NCBI GenBank assembly: GCA_004356985.1
Contig: SMXQ01000039.1
Location: 1-44,055, forward strand
Origin: Alphaproteobacteria bacterium
Lineage (GTDB): Bacteria > Pseudomonadota > Alphaproteobacteria > SMXQ01
Length of the DNA stretch: 44,055 nt
Direction of reading: 5' to 3'
In this document: positions 16,418 through 25,930 of the stretch, one piece after another
Layout: the number at the start of each line of letters is the position of its first letter
How positions within the stretch are numbered: position 1 is the stretch's first letter
Position numbers and translations under genes: made by a program
The notes under the pieces: model-generated
The model's database searches: none
What the model was told of the DNA's origin: nothing
What the model saw: the letters and a program-made list of their open reading frames with translations, nothing else

Positions 16418-16987
16418 TTAATTGATGATCCAAAGGATGACCAAGGCCACCCCTATCATACCCCAAAACAGGCCCTGGCCATCCGCGACCTTCGCCTGGG
16501 CCGCCGCCGGGGGGGCCGCTTCGCCGGCTTCGCCTTCCGGGGCTCCTTTTGCCTCTAGATAGGCGGCGAAGCTTTCGAAGAACTGCCTGGCCATCTTCTT
16601 GGCCGTGGCATCGATCAGGCGCTGGCCGATTTGGGCGAGCTTGCCGCCGACCGTGGCGTGCACCGTATAGCTGATGACCGTACCATCACCGTCGTCGGAG
16701 AGCGTGACCTTGGCCTCGCCCTTGCCGAATCCGGCGGCGCCCCCGGATCCCTGGCCGCTCAGGGTGTACCCGTTGGGCGCGTCGATGTCGCTGAGTGTCA
16801 CTTGGCCGCTGAATCGCGCCTTGACGGGCCCCACCACGAGCTTGAGCTTGGCCGAGAATTCGGTGTCGGAAATCTTTTCCACCTCTTCGCAGCCAGGGAG
16901 CGAGGCCTTCAACGCGTCGGCGTCGTTAAGTGCGTCCCACACCACCTGCCTGGGTGCGGCGATCCGCTGTTCTCCGGTCATATCCAT
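16418..16987 (-). CDS. CoxG-like SRPBCC protein with C-terminal membrane anchor
   Basis: A 189-residue protein of the CO dehydrogenase subunit G (CoxG) branch of the SRPBCC fold. It begins MDMTGEQRIAAPRQVVWDALND, shortened here to its diagnostic start, and contains LPGCEEVEKI. The fold spans roughly residues 1-150, followed by an Ala/Pro linker and one hydrophobic segment near the end (LFWGMIGVALVILWII) that should anchor it to the inner membrane. In CO oxidisers CoxG recruits the enzyme to the membrane, so this protein may tether the hydroxylase encoded around it. Its ATG overlaps the CoxL-like stop by one base (TGATG), showing tight coupling. Confidence 0.87.
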   Translation of the reverse strand: MDMTGEQRIAAPRQVVWDALNDADALKASLPGCEEVEKISDTEFSAKLKLVVGPVKARFSGQVTLSDIDAPNGYTLSGQGSGGAAGFGKGEAKVTLSDDGDGTVISYTVHATVGGKLAQIGQRLIDATAKKMARQFFESFAAYLEAKGAPEGEAGEAAPPAAAQAKVADGQGLFWGMIGVALVILWIIN

Positions 16988-19344
16988 CAGGAATTTTCTC
17001 CTTCAGCCTTTGCCCCGTGAATTGCACGCCAAATATTGTTGGGCGTCAATGGCATGTCGAGGTGACTCACGCCAAGCGGTTTCAGGGCGTCGAGCACGGC
17101 GTTGACGAAAGCGGCCGGCGCCCCGCAGCACCCCGCCTCGCCGGCGCCCTTGACGCCGAGTTCGTTGTTGGTGGACGGGATGGGATTGAATTCGGCGGTC
17201 ATATGGGACAGGTGTTGGGCCCGGGGCATGCCGTAATCCATGAAGGAGCCGGTCAAGAGCTGTCCCGTTTCCTCGTCGTAAACGGTGTGTTCGCACAGCG
17301 CCTGGCCGATGCCCTGGGCGACGCCGCCATGGACCTGGCCATGGACGATCAGGGGGTTGAGGACGGTGCCGCAATCGTCGGCCGCGCTATAGGCAAGCAT
17401 CTCCACCGCGCCGGTTTCCGGGTCCAGTTCGATCTCGCAGATATGGCACCCGTTGGGGAAGCTCTGGTCGTCGCGCCCGCCGTCGCGTTTATAGAGATAG
17501 GTCTCGTCCAAGCCGGGCTCGAGGCCGTCGGGCAGCCGGCGCGGGTCATGGGCCGCCTTGGCCACGTCCACCATGGTGACCGACCCGCCCCTGGCGGAAA
17601 ACGTGGCGGCCTCGAAGGCGACCTCGGCGGTTTCTGCCTGCAGCAGGTGGCCGGCGATGATCTTGCCCTTTTCAATGATCATGTCGCAGGCGCGGAGGAT
17701 GGCCATGCCGCCCATCTGCGAGGATCGAGACCCGTACGTCCCCGAAGCGCCGGCCGGTGCGGTGTCGGTGTCGCCCTGGATGAGGTTTATGGAATGGTAG
17801 GGCACCCCCATCTTTTCCGACAATATCTGCGAATAGACCGTGGCATGGCCCTGGCCATGGGAAAAGGTGCCGCAAATGATATTCACGGCGCCGTCTTTCT
17901 CGAAACGCACCCGCATGACCTCCTCGGGCCGCCCGCCGGCGCCTTCCAGGAAGGATGCCAGGCCGATTCCGCGCAGTTTGCCCCGCGCCTGGGACCGCGA
18001 CGCCCGCGCCCCGAACCCCGCCCAATCGGAGGTGCTAAGGGCCATGTCCATGCAGGCGGCGAAATCGCCGCAATCGACGTTCATGCCCATCTGGGTGGTG
18101 TAGGGGAAGGTCTTGATGAAATTGCGCCGGCGCAGTTCGTGGGGATCGATGCCCAGTTCATGGGCGGCCTTCTCCATCAACCGCTCGACGATATAGTTGG
18201 CTTCCGGCCGGCCGGCGCCGCGGTAGGTGTCGGTGGAAACCGTGTTGGTCATCATGTTGCGGCAGGAATAGTAGAGCACCGGGATGTCGTAGCAGCCGCC
18301 GAGGATGCGCCCGCCGCCGTCGATGGCAAGCCGGGCGCCGTTTTCGGTGACCCAGGCGCCGATATTCACCAGGGTCTCCAGCCGATAGCCCAGGATCTTG
18401 CCGTCGGCGTCGAAGGCGAGTTGGGCGTCATTGACCTGATCGCGCCCGTGAAGGTCGGAGACGAAGGTCTCCGAACGGTCGCCCAGCCATTTCACGGCGC
18501 GGCCGAGCTTCTTGGCGGCGTAGCAGATGGCGATGATCTCCGGGTAGATCTTGGACCGGGTGCCGAAGCCGCCGCCGGTATTGTCCGAAACATGGCGCAC
18601 CTTTTCGCCGTCGCCGTCGAACAAAAGGTCGGCGATGGCGCCCTGGATCCGGCGCCCGCCCTGGAACGGGGCGTAGATGGTCAGACGCCCGGTCCCGGGG
18701 TTCATGTCGGCGATGCAGCATTTGGGCTCCATGGGCACCGGCACCACGCGGTTGTTGGTCAGCGCGATGGAGACGATCTTGTGCGCCTTGGCGGCGACGG
18801 AATCATAGGCGTCGGGGGTATCGTTCTGCCAATGAAGCGCGCAGTTGTCGGGTAGCTCGTCGTGGAGGATTGCGGCGCCCTGGGCCGCCGCCGCCCGCGC
18901 CGTCACCACCGCCGGCAATTGTTCGACGTCGAAGACGATGCGTTCGACCGCGTCGGCGGCCTGGAAGGCGGTAACGGCGACCACCACGGCCACCGGTTCG
19001 CCGGCGAACCGGACCTTGTCGGTGGGCAGGGCCAGGCGCTGGGTCTTGAAGATCGGCGTGCCGTCGAGCTCCTTGAGATTGATATCGGTCTCCACCCGGC
19101 CGACGCCATCGGCTTCCAGGTCCCGGCCGGTGAACACGGCGAGCACCCCGGGGGCGGCGGCGGCCGCCGTGGTATCGATGTGGTTGATGCGCGCGTGGGC
19201 ATAGGGCGCGCGCAGGAACGCGAGATAGGCCTGCCCTTCGATGTTGATGTCGTCGGTATAGACGCCGCCGCCGGTGAGAAGGCGCTGGTCTTCCTTCCTG
19301 CGGACCGGCTGTCCGATGCCGAATTTTTCCGTAAAGGCTTCCAT
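16987..19344 (-). CDS. CoxL-like molybdopterin catalytic subunit (form II-type motif)
   Basis: Large catalytic subunit, 785 residues, of a molybdenum hydroxylase. It opens with GIGQPVRRKEDQRLLTGGG, typical of CoxL-type proteins. Near residue 370 it has TYRGAGRPE, the pattern of form II CoxL-like enzymes, rather than the AYXCSFR motif of true CO dehydrogenase, so CO oxidation is not indicated. The catalytic glutamate lies in GVKGAGEAG near residue 734. FGGxG-type and QGDTDTAPAG molybdopterin contacts are present. It is the first gene of the L-G-S-M unit, and the fourth amidohydrolase is divergent from it. The enzyme probably hydroxylates or oxidises an aldehyde or a heterocyclic or aromatic compound; the substrate is unknown. 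Confidence 0.9.
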   Translation of the reverse strand: MEAFTEKFGIGQPVRRKEDQRLLTGGGVYTDDINIEGQAYLAFLRAPYAHARINHIDTTAAAAAPGVLAVFTGRDLEADGVGRVETDINLKELDGTPIFKTQRLALPTDKVRFAGEPVAVVVAVTAFQAADAVERIVFDVEQLPAVVTARAAAAQGAAILHDELPDNCALHWQNDTPDAYDSVAAKAHKIVSIALTNNRVVPVPMEPKCCIADMNPGTGRLTIYAPFQGGRRIQGAIADLLFDGDGEKVRHVSDNTGGGFGTRSKIYPEIIAICYAAKKLGRAVKWLGDRSETFVSDLHGRDQVNDAQLAFDADGKILGYRLETLVNIGAWVTENGARLAIDGGGRILGGCYDIPVLYYSCRNMMTNTVSTDTYRGAGRPEANYIVERLMEKAAHELGIDPHELRRRNFIKTFPYTTQMGMNVDCGDFAACMDMALSTSDWAGFGARASRSQARGKLRGIGLASFLEGAGGRPEEVMRVRFEKDGAVNIICGTFSHGQGHATVYSQILSEKMGVPYHSINLIQGDTDTAPAGASGTYGSRSSQMGGMAILRACDMIIEKGKIIAGHLLQAETAEVAFEAATFSARGGSVTMVDVAKAAHDPRRLPDGLEPGLDETYLYKRDGGRDDQSFPNGCHICEIELDPETGAVEMLAYSAADDCGTVLNPLIVHGQVHGGVAQGIGQALCEHTVYDEETGQLLTGSFMDYGMPRAQHLSHMTAEFNPIPSTNNELGVKGAGEAGCCGAPAAFVNAVLDALKPLGVSHLDMPLTPNNIWRAIHGAKAEGENS

Positions 19345-19850
19345 TCGTCCCTGCGCTACCCCGCTGGTGCTTCCGCTGATTCCCTAAATACGGCGCGAGG
19401 CTCTCCCCGCCGCAACGCGGCCAAGTGTGCATTCGCCTGGCCAGGGGACGAAGGTTGGCCGCCGCTCTCGAGATGGCGCCGCAAGAGGCGCGTCGCCGGA
19501 CTGATGACTCGCGCGATATTATCCATTTTGCCGCCAATAATGGAAGAAATTTTGCAATCGGTTCGCAACTTCCCCCGCCGCCGGCCGGCGTGCCCGAGAT
19601 GATCGTTGGGGCGGCGATCACGGCGCCGAGTTATCGCTTGAAGAACATTTCATATCGATTTGAAAAGTATCGGTATTTTTGGTCGAAACCAGGTCCGTCC
19701 AGGCCCCTTCTCCGGGCCCGGGCGGCGGCCCGCGGAAACCCCCGCCCCGGGAGCCTTCTTTGTCGTTTTCCCGGCACCGTGTTGGGGGTAAGCTAGCCCC
19801 CACTTCGAAGCGATACCGGGATGCGGGGTTTGCGCCCCCAGGAGGACCAG
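19345..19850. other. 506-base divergent intergenic region
   Basis: No convincing gene is seen. The region lies between the divergent CoxL-like and amidohydrolase 4 starts, so it should hold both promoters. It has two AT-richer patches (about 19510-19560 and 19630-19690). A small hairpin, TGGGGG with CCCCCA around an 8-base loop (19783-19802), sits about 50 bases before the amidohydrolase ATG. No promoter pair matched well enough to call. Confidence 0.5.
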
Positions 19851-20900
19851 ATGACCGTGATTGACGCCGATGCCCATGTCATCGAGACCGACCTGACCTG
19901 GGCCTATCTGTCCGAGGAAGACCGCAAATATGCGCCCCTGATCCTGGAGCAGACCGGCGGTCAATTCGGCCAGACCAACCGGGGTGCCGTTTCCACCCAA
20001 TGGTGGATGTTCGAGACCAATGTCCAGCCCGCCGACCGCAACATCAACGTCGATGACCTGCCCGCGGAATCCCGGGAGTTGTCGGACGTCAAGCGGCGGC
20101 TCGATCACATGGACCAGTTGGGGATCGACATCCAGGTGCTCTACACCACCATTTTCCTGTCGCCCTGCGCCACCGACGCGGCCGCCGAATTCGCGCTTTA
20201 CCATTCCTACAACCAATGGCTCGCCGAGATCTGGCAAAAGGCGGCGGGCCGGCTTTATTGGGCGGCCATGGTGCCGCTCGGTTCCATGCACCGGATCCGC
20301 GAGGAACTGGAGTTTTGCAAGGAAAACGGTGCGGTTTCGGTCTTCCTGCGCCCCTATGAATGCGATCGCATGGCTTTCGAATCCTTCTTCTTCCCGCTCT
20401 ATGAGTTGGCCCAGGAGCTCGACCTCGCCATCACCTTCCACGCCGGCAACGGGTCGGTCGTCAACAACAAGTTCCTGGAACCCCATAACTTCGCCCGCTT
20501 CAAGCTGGCCATGGTCGCCTCTTTCCATGGCCTGTTGGACCATGAGGTGCCCAAGCGCTTTCCCGAACTGCGCTGGGGGTTCATCGAGGCCTGTGCCAGT
20601 TGGATCCCCCACGCCTTGATCGATGCCGAAAAACGGCTCAAGCGCAGGGGACGGCGCCTCGACGCGGACCCCCTTGGGGCCAACAACATCTATGTCACCG
20701 TGGAGGTGACCGACGATATCCCCTACATCATCAACCGGGTCGGCGACGACAACCTGGTGGTGGGGACCGATTACGGCCACACCGATACCTCGGCCGAGAT
20801 CGAGGCGCTGCGCATCGTCCGTGAAAGCGGCGCGGTCGATGGCGCCAGCATCGACAAGATCCTCGGCCCCAATTCGCGTCGGCTCTACGGCCTCAATTGA
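19851..20900 (+). CDS. Amidohydrolase-2 family metal-dependent enzyme (paralogue 4)
   Basis: A 349-residue member of the same subfamily as the three genes at 6016-9228, but separate from them and on the other strand. The start at 19851 follows AGGAGGACC closely; an upstream in-frame ATG at 19821 lacks such a site. Conserved motifs are IDADAH (Asp5, Asp7, His9), FHAGNGS near residue 200, RWGFIE and GTDYGHTDTS. The FCKENGA block shared by the other paralogues reads FCKENGAVSVF here, losing one cysteine. It is transcribed away from the CoxL-like gene, so the two may serve consecutive steps. Confidence 0.87.
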   Translation: MTVIDADAHVIETDLTWAYLSEEDRKYAPLILEQTGGQFGQTNRGAVSTQWWMFETNVQPADRNINVDDLPAESRELSDVKRRLDHMDQLGIDIQVLYTTIFLSPCATDAAAEFALYHSYNQWLAEIWQKAAGRLYWAAMVPLGSMHRIREELEFCKENGAVSVFLRPYECDRMAFESFFFPLYELAQELDLAITFHAGNGSVVNNKFLEPHNFARFKLAMVASFHGLLDHEVPKRFPELRWGFIEACASWIPHALIDAEKRLKRRGRRLDADPLGANNIYVTVEVTDDIPYIINRVGDDNLVVGTDYGHTDTSAEIEALRIVRESGAVDGASIDKILGPNSRRLYGLN

Positions 20901-21036
20901 GGCAAGGGAACCCGCCGGTGGAAGGGTTCGATGGGGCCGGATGAGGCCCCTAGAAGGGTGAAAGGCCGAAGGCGGTCCCCGGGCCGCCCTTGCGCGCCGC
21001 CATGGCGGCCGCGGTAATCCGGCCGGGAATCCCCCG

Positions 21037-21423
21037 TCAGCCCTTGTCGGAATCGTGGAATTCCAGCACGTTGCGGTCGGGGTCGTGGAAATAGACGCTG
21101 CGCCCGGTGAAGGTCGCGTCGCCGTGGCGTTCCTCATCCATGATGATGTGGATGTTTTTCTCCTTGAGGAACGCGATGGCGCGGTCGTATTCGTCGGCAT
21201 CCACGTAGAACGCGGTATGGATATCGTGCTTGTCGCCCTGGTTGGGGTTGATGGGGGTCTCGGAAAGGGTGAGGACGAAAAAGTCGTCCTGGCAGCTCAC
21301 GAACACCATGTGCGGGTTTTCGCGTTCGAACTTGAAGCCGAGCGTATCGACGTAGAATTCCTTCGCCCGTTTCAGGTCGCTGACGGGAATGGTGAAATGG
21401 GTTAGCCCCTTCATGTTGATCAT
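21037..21423 (-). CDS. VOC (glyoxalase/bleomycin resistance/dioxygenase) family protein
   Basis: A 128-residue single VOC-fold protein made of two beta-alpha-beta-beta-beta halves. Likely metal ligands are the histidine in GLTHFTIPV (N terminus), a histidine in DIHTAFYV near residue 70 and the glutamate in RNVLEFHD near the C terminus. GAGGGAGGAAGAC precedes the ATG. Small VOC proteins include lyases, isomerases, ring-cleaving dioxygenases and binding proteins; nothing here separates these. It is convergent with the amidohydrolase gene across a 136-base gap and divergent from the DUF1491 gene. Confidence 0.8.
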   Translation of the reverse strand: MINMKGLTHFTIPVSDLKRAKEFYVDTLGFKFERENPHMVFVSCQDDFFVLTLSETPINPNQGDKHDIHTAFYVDADEYDRAIAFLKEKNIHIIMDEERHGDATFTGRSVYFHDPDRNVLEFHDSDKG

Positions 21424-21501
21424 GTCTTCCTCCCTCGTTAATGGGCCCGACTATAGTGCCAAGGCGCCGGGACCGCCAAGCCGAACTTGGAAGGCTGGGT
21501 G

Positions 21502-21846
21502 ATGGCCGCGCCCCGCCTTAAGCCGGGGCTCTGGGTCAAGGCCCAGTTGCGGCTCTGCGACCGCGCCGGCATCGCGCTCACGGTCTTGCGCCGGGGCGAT
21601 TACGACGGCGGCAGCGTCATCCTCAAGATCCTCGGGGCCGACGGCCGCGCCGGTCTCTTGGCCCGGGCGACGGCGCCGTCGGGCGCGATCGCCTGGATGC
21701 GCCCGCTGGGGCCTAAGCCGGTGAACGAGGCCGAGGCCGATTCCTACCTCGTCCGCCAGGGCGAATTCGACCCCGATATCTGGGTGTTGGAGATCATCGA
21801 CCGGACCGGAATCTACGCCATCGACGGCGCCCTGCTGGACGGTTAG
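21502..21846 (+). CDS. DUF1491 family protein
   Basis: A 114-residue protein of the alphaproteobacterial DUF1491 family, recognised by RLKPGLWVKAQLRLCDRAG at the start (given here only to its key residues) and the C-terminal DPDIWVLEIIDR. No function is established. ATG 21502 follows GGAAGG with a 7-base gap; a TTG at 21487 is the alternative. Its stop codon TAG lies within the first four bases of the palindromic element at 21843-22110, so the element may have set the present 3' end of the gene. The family suits an alphaproteobacterial host. Confidence 0.8.
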   Translation: MAAPRLKPGLWVKAQLRLCDRAGIALTVLRRGDYDGGSVILKILGADGRAGLLARATAPSGAIAWMRPLGPKPVNEAEADSYLVRQGEFDPDIWVLEIIDRTGIYAIDGALLDG

Positions 21847-22110
21847 AGCACTTTCCGACCAAATTGAATCAATTTGATGGTGCTCATGGGCTTCCAGGGT
21901 AGGCGCGGTCCGAAGCGCGATGCGGTGCATCGGGCGAGGGCCGCAACGCACCCTGGAAGCCCATGAGCACTACCGTAGACCGGGATGATTTTGCCCCAAG
22001 GCGTCGTTGCGTATCTTTGCCGATGCCCCGCATCGCCATGCGACACGCGCCTAGCCTTGGGGTAAAATCATCCCGGTCAAATGGTTCAATTTGGTTGGAA
22101 AGTGCTCTAA
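21843..22110. repeat. 268 bp nested palindromic element with terminal inverted repeats
   Basis: Ends 21843-21868 and 22085-22110 are 26-base inverted repeats with one mismatch (outer sequence TTAGAGCACTTT). Inside are two long hairpins: 21880-21900 pairs perfectly with 21950-21970 (21 bases), and 21978-22002 pairs with 22054-22078 (25 bases, one mismatch that can wobble in RNA). The hairpin tops (21901-21949 and 22003-22053) are related to each other in opposite orientation, and each contains a CGATGC/GCATCG mini-stem with a 3-base loop. The whole could fold as a cloverleaf in DNA or RNA. It encodes no protein and resembles a MITE or large REP/BIME-type element. Confidence 0.88.
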
Positions 22111-22188
22111 TAGGCCCTTTTTTCCCAAGCCCGCCATCTGGTATAGTGGCGCCAATAATCATATGGGAAAACGCCGAAGGAGAATTCC

Positions 22189-22665
22189 ATGACCGTGACA
22201 ATCCAAACCGATGGCCCCACCGAAGAAGAGCACCGGGACGCCGAATCCCGGCTCGTCAAGTTCAGCTACAAGAAGCCCGAAGGTTTCGACCGGCCCAAGA
22301 TATCGGTCCGCTTGGGCCAGACCGATATCCTGCGCGCCCAAATCCAGGTCATCCACCAAGGGGGCGAGAACAACCTGCATTACCATTCCCGTGTCGACGG
22401 CATGTTCACGGTGCTGTCCGGCAAGATCCGCTTCTATGGGCCGGGCGACGAGGTGATCGCCGATTGCGGGCCCATGGAGGGCATCATCATTCCCCGCAAC
22501 GCGCGCTATTGGTTCGACAATATCGGCGAGGGCGATGCCGAGATCATGCTGGTCCAGGGCTTCCACGTGCCCGGTGCCGAGACATCGGGCCGCACGGACT
22601 CATCCGCCCGCAAGCTGGCCGACGCCGGGGCCATGAGCGGCCAGTACACCGCCGTGGTGAAGTAG
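22189..22665 (+). CDS. Cupin-domain protein with incomplete metal site
   Basis: A 158-residue protein with one conserved cupin beta-barrel, residues about 45-130. In motif 1 both histidines are present (NNLHYHS), but the usual glutamate is replaced (SRVDGMF). In motif 2 the usual histidine is a tyrosine (PRNARYWFDN). So at most two of the four standard metal ligands remain, and it may bind metal weakly or act as a binding protein. AAGGAGAATTCC precedes the ATG. It lies just beyond the palindromic element and is convergent with typA. No pathway can be assigned. Confidence 0.78.
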   Translation: MTVTIQTDGPTEEEHRDAESRLVKFSYKKPEGFDRPKISVRLGQTDILRAQIQVIHQGGENNLHYHSRVDGMFTVLSGKIRFYGPGDEVIADCGPMEGIIIPRNARYWFDNIGEGDAEIMLVQGFHVPGAETSGRTDSSARKLADAGAMSGQYTAVVK

Positions 22666-22726
22666 CGCCTAAGGGGCCGCCAATCGTCCATGTCGTTTAG
22701 AAAACGCCGCGCGGGCCGGTTCTCGA

Positions 22727-24550
22727 CTAGCCCGCGGCGGCCTTGGCGCGCGCCGCGCGCTTGCGGTCGTTGATGCTAAGCAACTTTTTCCGCAGGCGAA
22801 AGGTTTTGGGCGTCACCTCCACCAGTTCGTCGTCGTCGATATAGGCGATGGCTTGCTCTAGCGAAAATCGCACCGGCGTGGTCAGGACGACCGCCTCGTC
22901 CTTGCCCGAAGCGCGGATATTGGTGAGCTGCTTGGCCCGGAGCGGGTTGACGTCGAGATCGTTGCCGCGGCTGTGTTCGCCGATGATCATGCCGGCATAG
23001 GTGGCTTCGCCGGGCCCGACGAAAAGCCGGCCGCGATCTTCCAGGTTCCACAGCGCATAGGGCACCATGGCGCCCTGGCTGTTTGAGATCAGCACGCCGG
23101 AATGGCGGCCTTTGATCTCGCCAAGGTGGGGGGCATAGCCATGGAAGACCCGGTTGATGACCCCGGTCCCGCGCGTGTCGGTGAGGAATTCCGAGTGATA
23201 GCCGATCAGCGACCGGGTGGGCGCAAGGAAGGTGAGGCGCTGCTTGGCGCCGCCGGTGGGCCGTAGATCCACCAACTCGGCGTGGCGCTGGCCCAGTTTC
23301 TCGATCACCGCGCCGGTGAATTCCTCGTCGACGTCGATCACCACTTCTTCCATGGGCTCCGTCACCTTGCCGGTTTCGGGGTCGGTCCGGAACAGCACCC
23401 GGGGGCGGCTCACCGAAAGCTCGAACCCCTCCCGGCGCATGAACTCGATCAGCACGGCGATCTGCAACTCGCCCCGGCCCGCCACTTCGAATTCGCCGCC
23501 GCCGGTCTGACGCACGTGGATGGCGACATTGCCCTCGGCCTCCCGCGCCAGCCGCGCGCCGATCATCCGCGAGGTGACCTTGTCGCCATCGTTCCCGGCG
23601 AGCGGAGAATCGTTAATCGAAAAGCTCATGGCCAGGGTCGGCGGGTCGATGGGCTGGGCGGCCAGGGGCTCGGTGACCGCGGGATCGCAGAGGGTGTCGG
23701 CCACCGTGGCCTTGGAGAGCCCGGCGATGGCGACGATGTCGCCGGCGTGGGCTTCCTCGATGGGGGTGCGTTCCAGGCCGCGGAAGGCCAGCAACCGCAC
23801 CACCCGCCCGTCCTCGATGGTGCGGCCGTCGCGGTCGATGGCGCGAATCGGCGTATTGATCCGGCAGCTGCCGTCATTGATGCGGCCGGTGAGGACGCGG
23901 CCGAGATAGGAATCGTATTCCAACGTCGTCACCAGTACCCGGAACGGGCCGTCGGGGTTCACGTCGGGCGGTTGCACATGGTCGAGGATAAGGTCGAGAA
24001 GGGGCGCCATGGAGTCCCGGGGGGCGCCGGGGTCGACCGCCGCCCAGCCTTCCTTGGCCGACGCGAACAGGGTCGGGAAATCAAGCTGGCGCTCATCGGC
24101 GCCGAGCGCCGCCATCAGGTCGAAGGTCTCGTCCTGGACCTCGAAGGGCCGCGCGTCGGCACGGTCGGTCTTGTTGATGACGACGATGGGGGCAAGGCCC
24201 AGCGCCAACGCTTTTCCCAGCACGAACTTGGTCTGCGGCATGGGGCCTTCGGCGGCGTCCACCAGCAGCAAGACGCCATCGACCATGGACAGCACCCGTT
24301 CCACCTCGCCGCCGAAATCGGCATGGCCCGGGGTGTCGACGATGTTGATGCGCAACCCGCGCCAGGCGACCGAGGTGCATTTGGCTAAGATGGTGATGCC
24401 GCGTTCGCGTTCGATGTCGCCGGAATCCAGCGCCTGGGCGGCCACCTTCTGGCCGGCGCGGAAGGTGCCGGAATCCCGAAGCAGGCAATCCACCAAGGTG
24501 GTCTTGCCATGATCCACGTGGGCGATGATGGCGATGTTGCGAAGGTCCAT
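22727..24550 (-). CDS. typA: Ribosome-associated translational GTPase TypA/BipA
   Basis: A 607-residue GTPase of the EF-G superfamily that binds ribosomes and helps assembly and stress adaptation. G1 is AHVDHGKTT (residues 10-18), G3 is [16 protein letters not shown] and G4 is NKTDR (NKxD). The C-terminal region includes the family's GxGYHSEF-like [13 protein letters not shown] and [18 protein letters not shown] blocks. The homology begins at [15 protein letters not shown], so the start is 24550; a longer frame to 24616 would overlap the predicted promoter. Length is normal for TypA. It stands alone, convergent with the cupin gene. Confidence 0.95.
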   Translation of the reverse strand: MDLRNIAIIAHVDHGKTTLVDCLLRDSGTFRAGQKVAAQALDSGDIERERGITILAKCTSVAWRGLRINIVDTPGHADFGGEVERVLSMVDGVLLLVDAAEGPMPQTKFVLGKALALGLAPIVVINKTDRADARPFEVQDETFDLMAALGADERQLDFPTLFASAKEGWAAVDPGAPRDSMAPLLDLILDHVQPPDVNPDGPFRVLVTTLEYDSYLGRVLTGRINDGSCRINTPIRAIDRDGRTIEDGRVVRLLAFRGLERTPIEEAHAGDIVAIAGLSKATVADTLCDPAVTEPLAAQPIDPPTLAMSFSINDSPLAGNDGDKVTSRMIGARLAREAEGNVAIHVRQTGGGEFEVAGRGELQIAVLIEFMRREGFELSVSRPRVLFRTDPETGKVTEPMEEVVIDVDEEFTGAVIEKLGQRHAELVDLRPTGGAKQRLTFLAPTRSLIGYHSEFLTDTRGTGVINRVFHGYAPHLGEIKGRHSGVLISNSQGAMVPYALWNLEDRGRLFVGPGEATYAGMIIGEHSRGNDLDVNPLRAKQLTNIRASGKDEAVVLTTPVRFSLEQAIAYIDDDELVEVTPKTFRLRKKLLSINDRKRAARAKAAAG

Positions 24551-24586
24551 GGGATAAAGCGGCGAATGGTGATTGAAGGCTGCGCC

Positions 24587-24616
24587 TATATATGGCGAAA
24601 GCGCCGCTGAGGCCAA
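24587..24616 (-). promoter_or_regulatory. Possible typA promoter
   Basis: On the - strand TTGGCC and TATATA are separated by 18 bases, with the -10 about 37 bases before the chosen ATG. It supports the shorter TypA start. Confidence 0.4.
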
Positions 24617-24763
24617 TGTTTTCGCCCCTTCAGGGGGCCGCTAATCGCCCAGGGAGAGGTCATGGGCCCATGGGGCCTGGGCCGGGCCGCCGGCTAGGCG
24701 GCCCCCCGGTTCCCTTTGGCGGGGAATCCTCTATCCTCGCCGCGCAATCGATAAGGAACATGA

Positions 24764-25873
24764 ATGGCTGAATCGGTCGATGCGGTGGTGATCGGCGCGG
24801 GGGTGGTGGGTTTGGCAGTAGCCCGGGCCTTGGCGCTGGCCGGGCGCGAGGTGATCGTTCTCGAATCCGAAGACGCCATCGGCACCGGGTCGTCGTCGCG
24901 CAATTCAGAGGTCATCCACGCCGGGATCTACTATCCCCAGGGCAGCCTCAAGGCCGGATTCTGCGTCGCCGGCCGGCGGCGGCTTTATCCCTATTGCGCC
25001 GCGCGCGGGGTCGGCCATCGGCGTTGCGGCAAGCTGATCGTCGCCACCCATGAGGCGCAGATCGCCGGCCTGAGGGAGCTTGAAGCCAAGGCCCGGGCCA
25101 ACGGGGTGGACGACATCCGCTGGCTCGAGGGCGCCGAGGCCATGGCCATGGAGCCGGCCCTCCAGTGCGTCGCCGCGTTGGCATCGCCATCGACCGGCAT
25201 CATCGACAGCCACGGGCTGATGCTCGCCTACCAGGGGGATGCGGAGGATGGGGGGGCGGTGATCGCCTTCAAGAGCGCGGTGCTGGGCGGCCGCGTGAGC
25301 GGGGCGGGAGCAATCGAGCTTAGGGTCGGCGGCCAGGCGCCCATGACCCTGGCTGCCCGCGCGGTGGTCAATGCCGCGGGGCTGTTCGCCCAGTCCGTCG
25401 CCGCCACTTTGGAAGGCCTGGATCCAAAAAGCGTGCCTGCGCGCCATCTCGCCAAGGGGAGTTATTTTTCCCTGGCCGGGCCGGCGCCGTTCACCCACCT
25501 GATCTATCCGGCGCCGGATGCCGCCGGGCTTGGCGTGCACCTGACCTTCGATCTCGGCGGCCAGGCCAAATTCGGCCCCGACGTGGAATGGGTCGAGGAG
25601 ATCGACTACCGGGTCGATCCAAGGCGCTCAGAGAGTTTCTACGACGCCGTGCGCCGCTATTGGCCGGGCCTCGCCGACCATAGCCTGCGCCCCGCCTATG
25701 CGGGCATTCGCCCCAAGCTCCAGGCACCGGGAGAGGCGGCCCGGGATTTTGTCCTCCAGGGTGCCGCGGATCACGGCGTTGCGGGCCTGGTCAACCTTTA
25801 CGGCATCGAATCCCCGGGCCTGACCGCGTCTCTCGCCATCGCCGACGCCGTGGTGGCCCTGCTGGAGGCCTAA
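24764..25873 (+). CDS. FAD-dependent oxidoreductase, L-2-hydroxyglutarate oxidase-like
   Basis: A 369-residue flavoprotein of the DAO/L2HGDH family. The dinucleotide-binding motif is [16 protein letters not shown], residues about 9-24, followed by the [19 protein letters not shown] substrate-region signature that marks L-2-hydroxyglutarate dehydrogenase-like proteins. YAGIRPKLQ and [14 protein letters not shown] occur near the C terminus, also characteristic. It probably oxidises a 2-hydroxy acid and passes electrons to oxygen or quinone. AAGGAAC precedes the ATG. It is monocistronic, divergent from typA and 229 bases before the TetR gene. The specific substrate is inferred from family resemblance. 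Confidence 0.85.
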   Translation: MAESVDAVVIGAGVVGLAVARALALAGREVIVLESEDAIGTGSSSRNSEVIHAGIYYPQGSLKAGFCVAGRRRLYPYCAARGVGHRRCGKLIVATHEAQIAGLRELEAKARANGVDDIRWLEGAEAMAMEPALQCVAALASPSTGIIDSHGLMLAYQGDAEDGGAVIAFKSAVLGGRVSGAGAIELRVGGQAPMTLAARAVVNAAGLFAQSVAATLEGLDPKSVPARHLAKGSYFSLAGPAPFTHLIYPAPDAAGLGVHLTFDLGGQAKFGPDVEWVEEIDYRVDPRRSESFYDAVRRYWPGLADHSLRPAYAGIRPKLQAPGEAARDFVLQGAADHGVAGLVNLYGIESPGLTASLAIADAVVALLEA

Positions 25874-25930
25874 GCCTAAGCGCCAAGCCCCCCCCGGCGC
25901 CCGCGCTTTTAGCCCCCAACCCCCGGCGAC

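Noticed and set aside
16987-19344. True carbon monoxide dehydrogenase
   Set aside because: The active-site motif is TYRGAGR, the form II-like pattern, not the AYXCSFR of CO dehydrogenase.
20901-21036. GCCGCCATGGCGGC palindrome and other GC-rich stems after amidohydrolase 4
   Set aside because: The stems are imperfect or loopless and lack a T-run, so a terminator could not be supported.
22673-24647. Similar 14-base GGGGCCGC[CT]AATCG at both sides of typA (22673-22686 and 24634-24647)
   Set aside because: The match is short and GC-rich, has a mismatch and lacks terminal structure; no evidence that it is an attachment or target site.
24684-24704. GC-rich hairpin GGGCCGCC/GGCGGCCC upstream of the flavoprotein gene as a terminator
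   Set aside because: There is no T-run and no gene end nearby on either strand; it lies between two divergent starts.
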